Below are positions 63,276-64,000 of a DNA stretch of 64,000 bases, piece by piece. The stretch is from Paraburkholderia sp. BL9I2N2 (GTDB lineage: Bacteria; Pseudomonadota; Gammaproteobacteria; Burkholderiales; Burkholderiaceae), in the NCBI RefSeq assembly GCF_004339745.1, contig NZ_SMGP01000001.1:3472001-3536000 (forward strand). Direction: 5' to 3'. Positions within the stretch are counted from its first letter, which is position 1; the number at the start of each line of letters is the position of its first letter. The notes under the pieces were generated by a model that saw only the letters and a program-made list of their open reading frames with translations, was not told where the DNA came from and did no database searches. A program made the translations under genes and the position numbers.

Positions 63276-63641
63276 TCAGGCGATGCTGTCGAGCAGGTCC
63301 AGCAACGCGTCCCCATCGACAGGCTTTCTGAAGAAGCCTAGTGCGCCTCTCTGCTGATAGTAGTTTTCAGCATGCTCGCCCGGTTTGCCGGTAATAATGA
63401 TGACGGGCATTGCTGCGCCAGAAAGAACCACACGCTGGAGTACTTGCAAGCCGTCGATGGGCCGCATTCCCAAATCCGTTATAACGCATAACAGCTCCAG
63501 ATAGCCGTCTGAAAAGAAATCCTGTGCCGATTCGTAGAGCCGTGTTCCATACCCGCCTGAGGCCAACAGGTTTGCAAGAGAGGTCAGAACCCGCCGATCG
63601 TCATCAATCACGGCAACGGTTCGAACCGGAGGCGCGAGCAT
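63276..63641 (-). CDS. Stand-alone response-regulator receiver domain
   Basis: 121 residues from the ATG at 63641, where GGAGGAAAG is six bases upstream; another ATG at 63659 is weaker. It contains TVAVIDDDRRVLTSLANLL, phosphate Asp in LCVITDLGMRPIDGL, VIIITGKPGE and FFRKPVDGDALL. No output domain. Convergent with the winged-helix gene. It may act as a phosphate sink or as the missing half of a split regulator. Confidence 0.85.
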   Translation of the reverse strand: MLAPPVRTVAVIDDDRRVLTSLANLLASGGYGTRLYESAQDFFSDGYLELLCVITDLGMRPIDGLQVLQRVVLSGAAMPVIIITGKPGEHAENYYQQRGALGFFRKPVDGDALLDLLDSIA

Positions 63642-63687
63642 TTCTTTCCTCCGGGCCATGGAGTCTCACAAAGGTTTGGCGTTGGCG

Positions 63688-63989
63688 TCAGGCATCGAAC
63701 GTGGTTATCGACGAGGCTTTGAGTTGGAGTTTGCTTGCCTGCCTGACAAGAGTCGCAAATGATCCGCCTGCATTTTTTTTCATGATGTGGCCGCGATGCA
63801 TTTGCACGGTGTATTCGGTGATACCAAATCGAAAGGCTTTGTGGGGAAATCAACTGCCCCGTCCTTTATGGCAAGACCGTAGTTGAATGCCTGGACGTTC
63901 GTTCCGTTTGTGCGCAATAGTGCAGAGCGTGCTTCTCGCACCCGACTGTCGTCGTCAGCCAGATAGACCAGTTCGTTTTCGGATTCCAT
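63688..63989 (-). pseudogene. Internally deleted second copy of the FixJ-type regulator
   Basis: The start MESENELVYLADDDSRVREARSAL is nearly that of the gene at 58646, with the same AGGGGTTCT ribosome site. The end (TEYTVQMHRGHIMKK, LVRQASKLQLKASSITTFDA, in another frame) matches its C-terminus down to the stop and beyond. In between, the phosphate Asp region and linker are deleted, leaving AIKDGAVDFPTKPFD. It cannot be a working regulator. The promoter is outside the window. Confidence 0.85.
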
Positions 63990-64000
63990 AGAACCCCTCT

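Noticed and set aside
1..64000. tRNA, rRNA genes or a CRISPR array
   Set aside because: No cloverleaf, rRNA-like stretch or regularly spaced repeat was noticed while reading; a tRNA scan would be needed to exclude them fully.

Overview
The window looks like a high-GC beta-proteobacterial chromosome, most likely Paraburkholderia/Burkholderia. The basis is recognisable proteins and gene order: yqgE-ruvX-pyrR-pyrB-pseudo-dihydroorotase-plsC, a DUF3331 protein, an rfbBACD operon feeding rhamnosyltransferases, CIRCE-controlled groES-groEL, and an MdtNOP-type pump. The species was not determined.

Region 1 (1-15.3 kb) is a mosaic surface-polysaccharide island. Three minus-strand glycosyltransferases (218-4900) lie next to an IS66 end. 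They are followed by a truncated acyltransferase, a frameshifted IS5-type transposase, an intact acyltransferase, a coiled-coil methyltransferase, a decayed IS66 transposase, an AlgI/AlgJ-like O-acetylation pair and a broken IS3-type transposase. The DNA looks AT-richer than the right-hand part (impression only, not calculated).

Region 2 (15.3-23.2 kb) is the rhamnose/O-antigen operon: rfbB, rfbA, rfbC, rfbD and two glycosyltransferases, plus a separate GDP-sugar-type reductase. These genes make dTDP-L-rhamnose and transfer sugars to the polysaccharide.

Region 3 (23.4-36.6 kb) is core genome: apaH (frameshifted here), plsC, the pyrimidine genes, a PilL/FimL-like protein, rubredoxin, thiD and groESL. 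Inserted between pyrR and pyrB is an apparently intact IscB element. It has a TTG-started iscB, an upstream omega-RNA (HEARO) region, matching terminal hairpins, and an iscB stop codon that overlaps the pyrB start codon.

Region 4 (36.6-48.7 kb) is a scarred accessory region. Intact regulators and enzymes (MarR, AraC, VOC protein, DHA2 exporter, azoreductase, threonine aldolase, methyltransferase) alternate with fragments: an AraC tail, a TetR with a 7-G frameshift, a beta-lactamase-like N-terminus, two lysR genes fused 5' to 5', and a LysR tail.

Region 5 (48.7-64 kb) holds a ytcA-mdtNOP-like efflux operon, a DUF3331 protein, a PoxB-type pyruvate:quinone oxidoreductase with an MFS carrier, and a FixL/FixJ-like system. 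That system has a kinase with six PAS domains, a FixJ-type regulator, a stand-alone winged-helix protein, a stand-alone receiver and a second, internally deleted fixJ copy. Five intergenic sites share an ATGTARTRNCNGC-type core (CATTACAT-N4-ATGTAATG palindromes and a 50-bp direct block). They lie in front of the efflux operon, DUF3331, poxB, the regulator/kinase pair and the winged-helix gene, which suggests one local regulon. The IscB element and this regulon are the two most interesting signals in the window.
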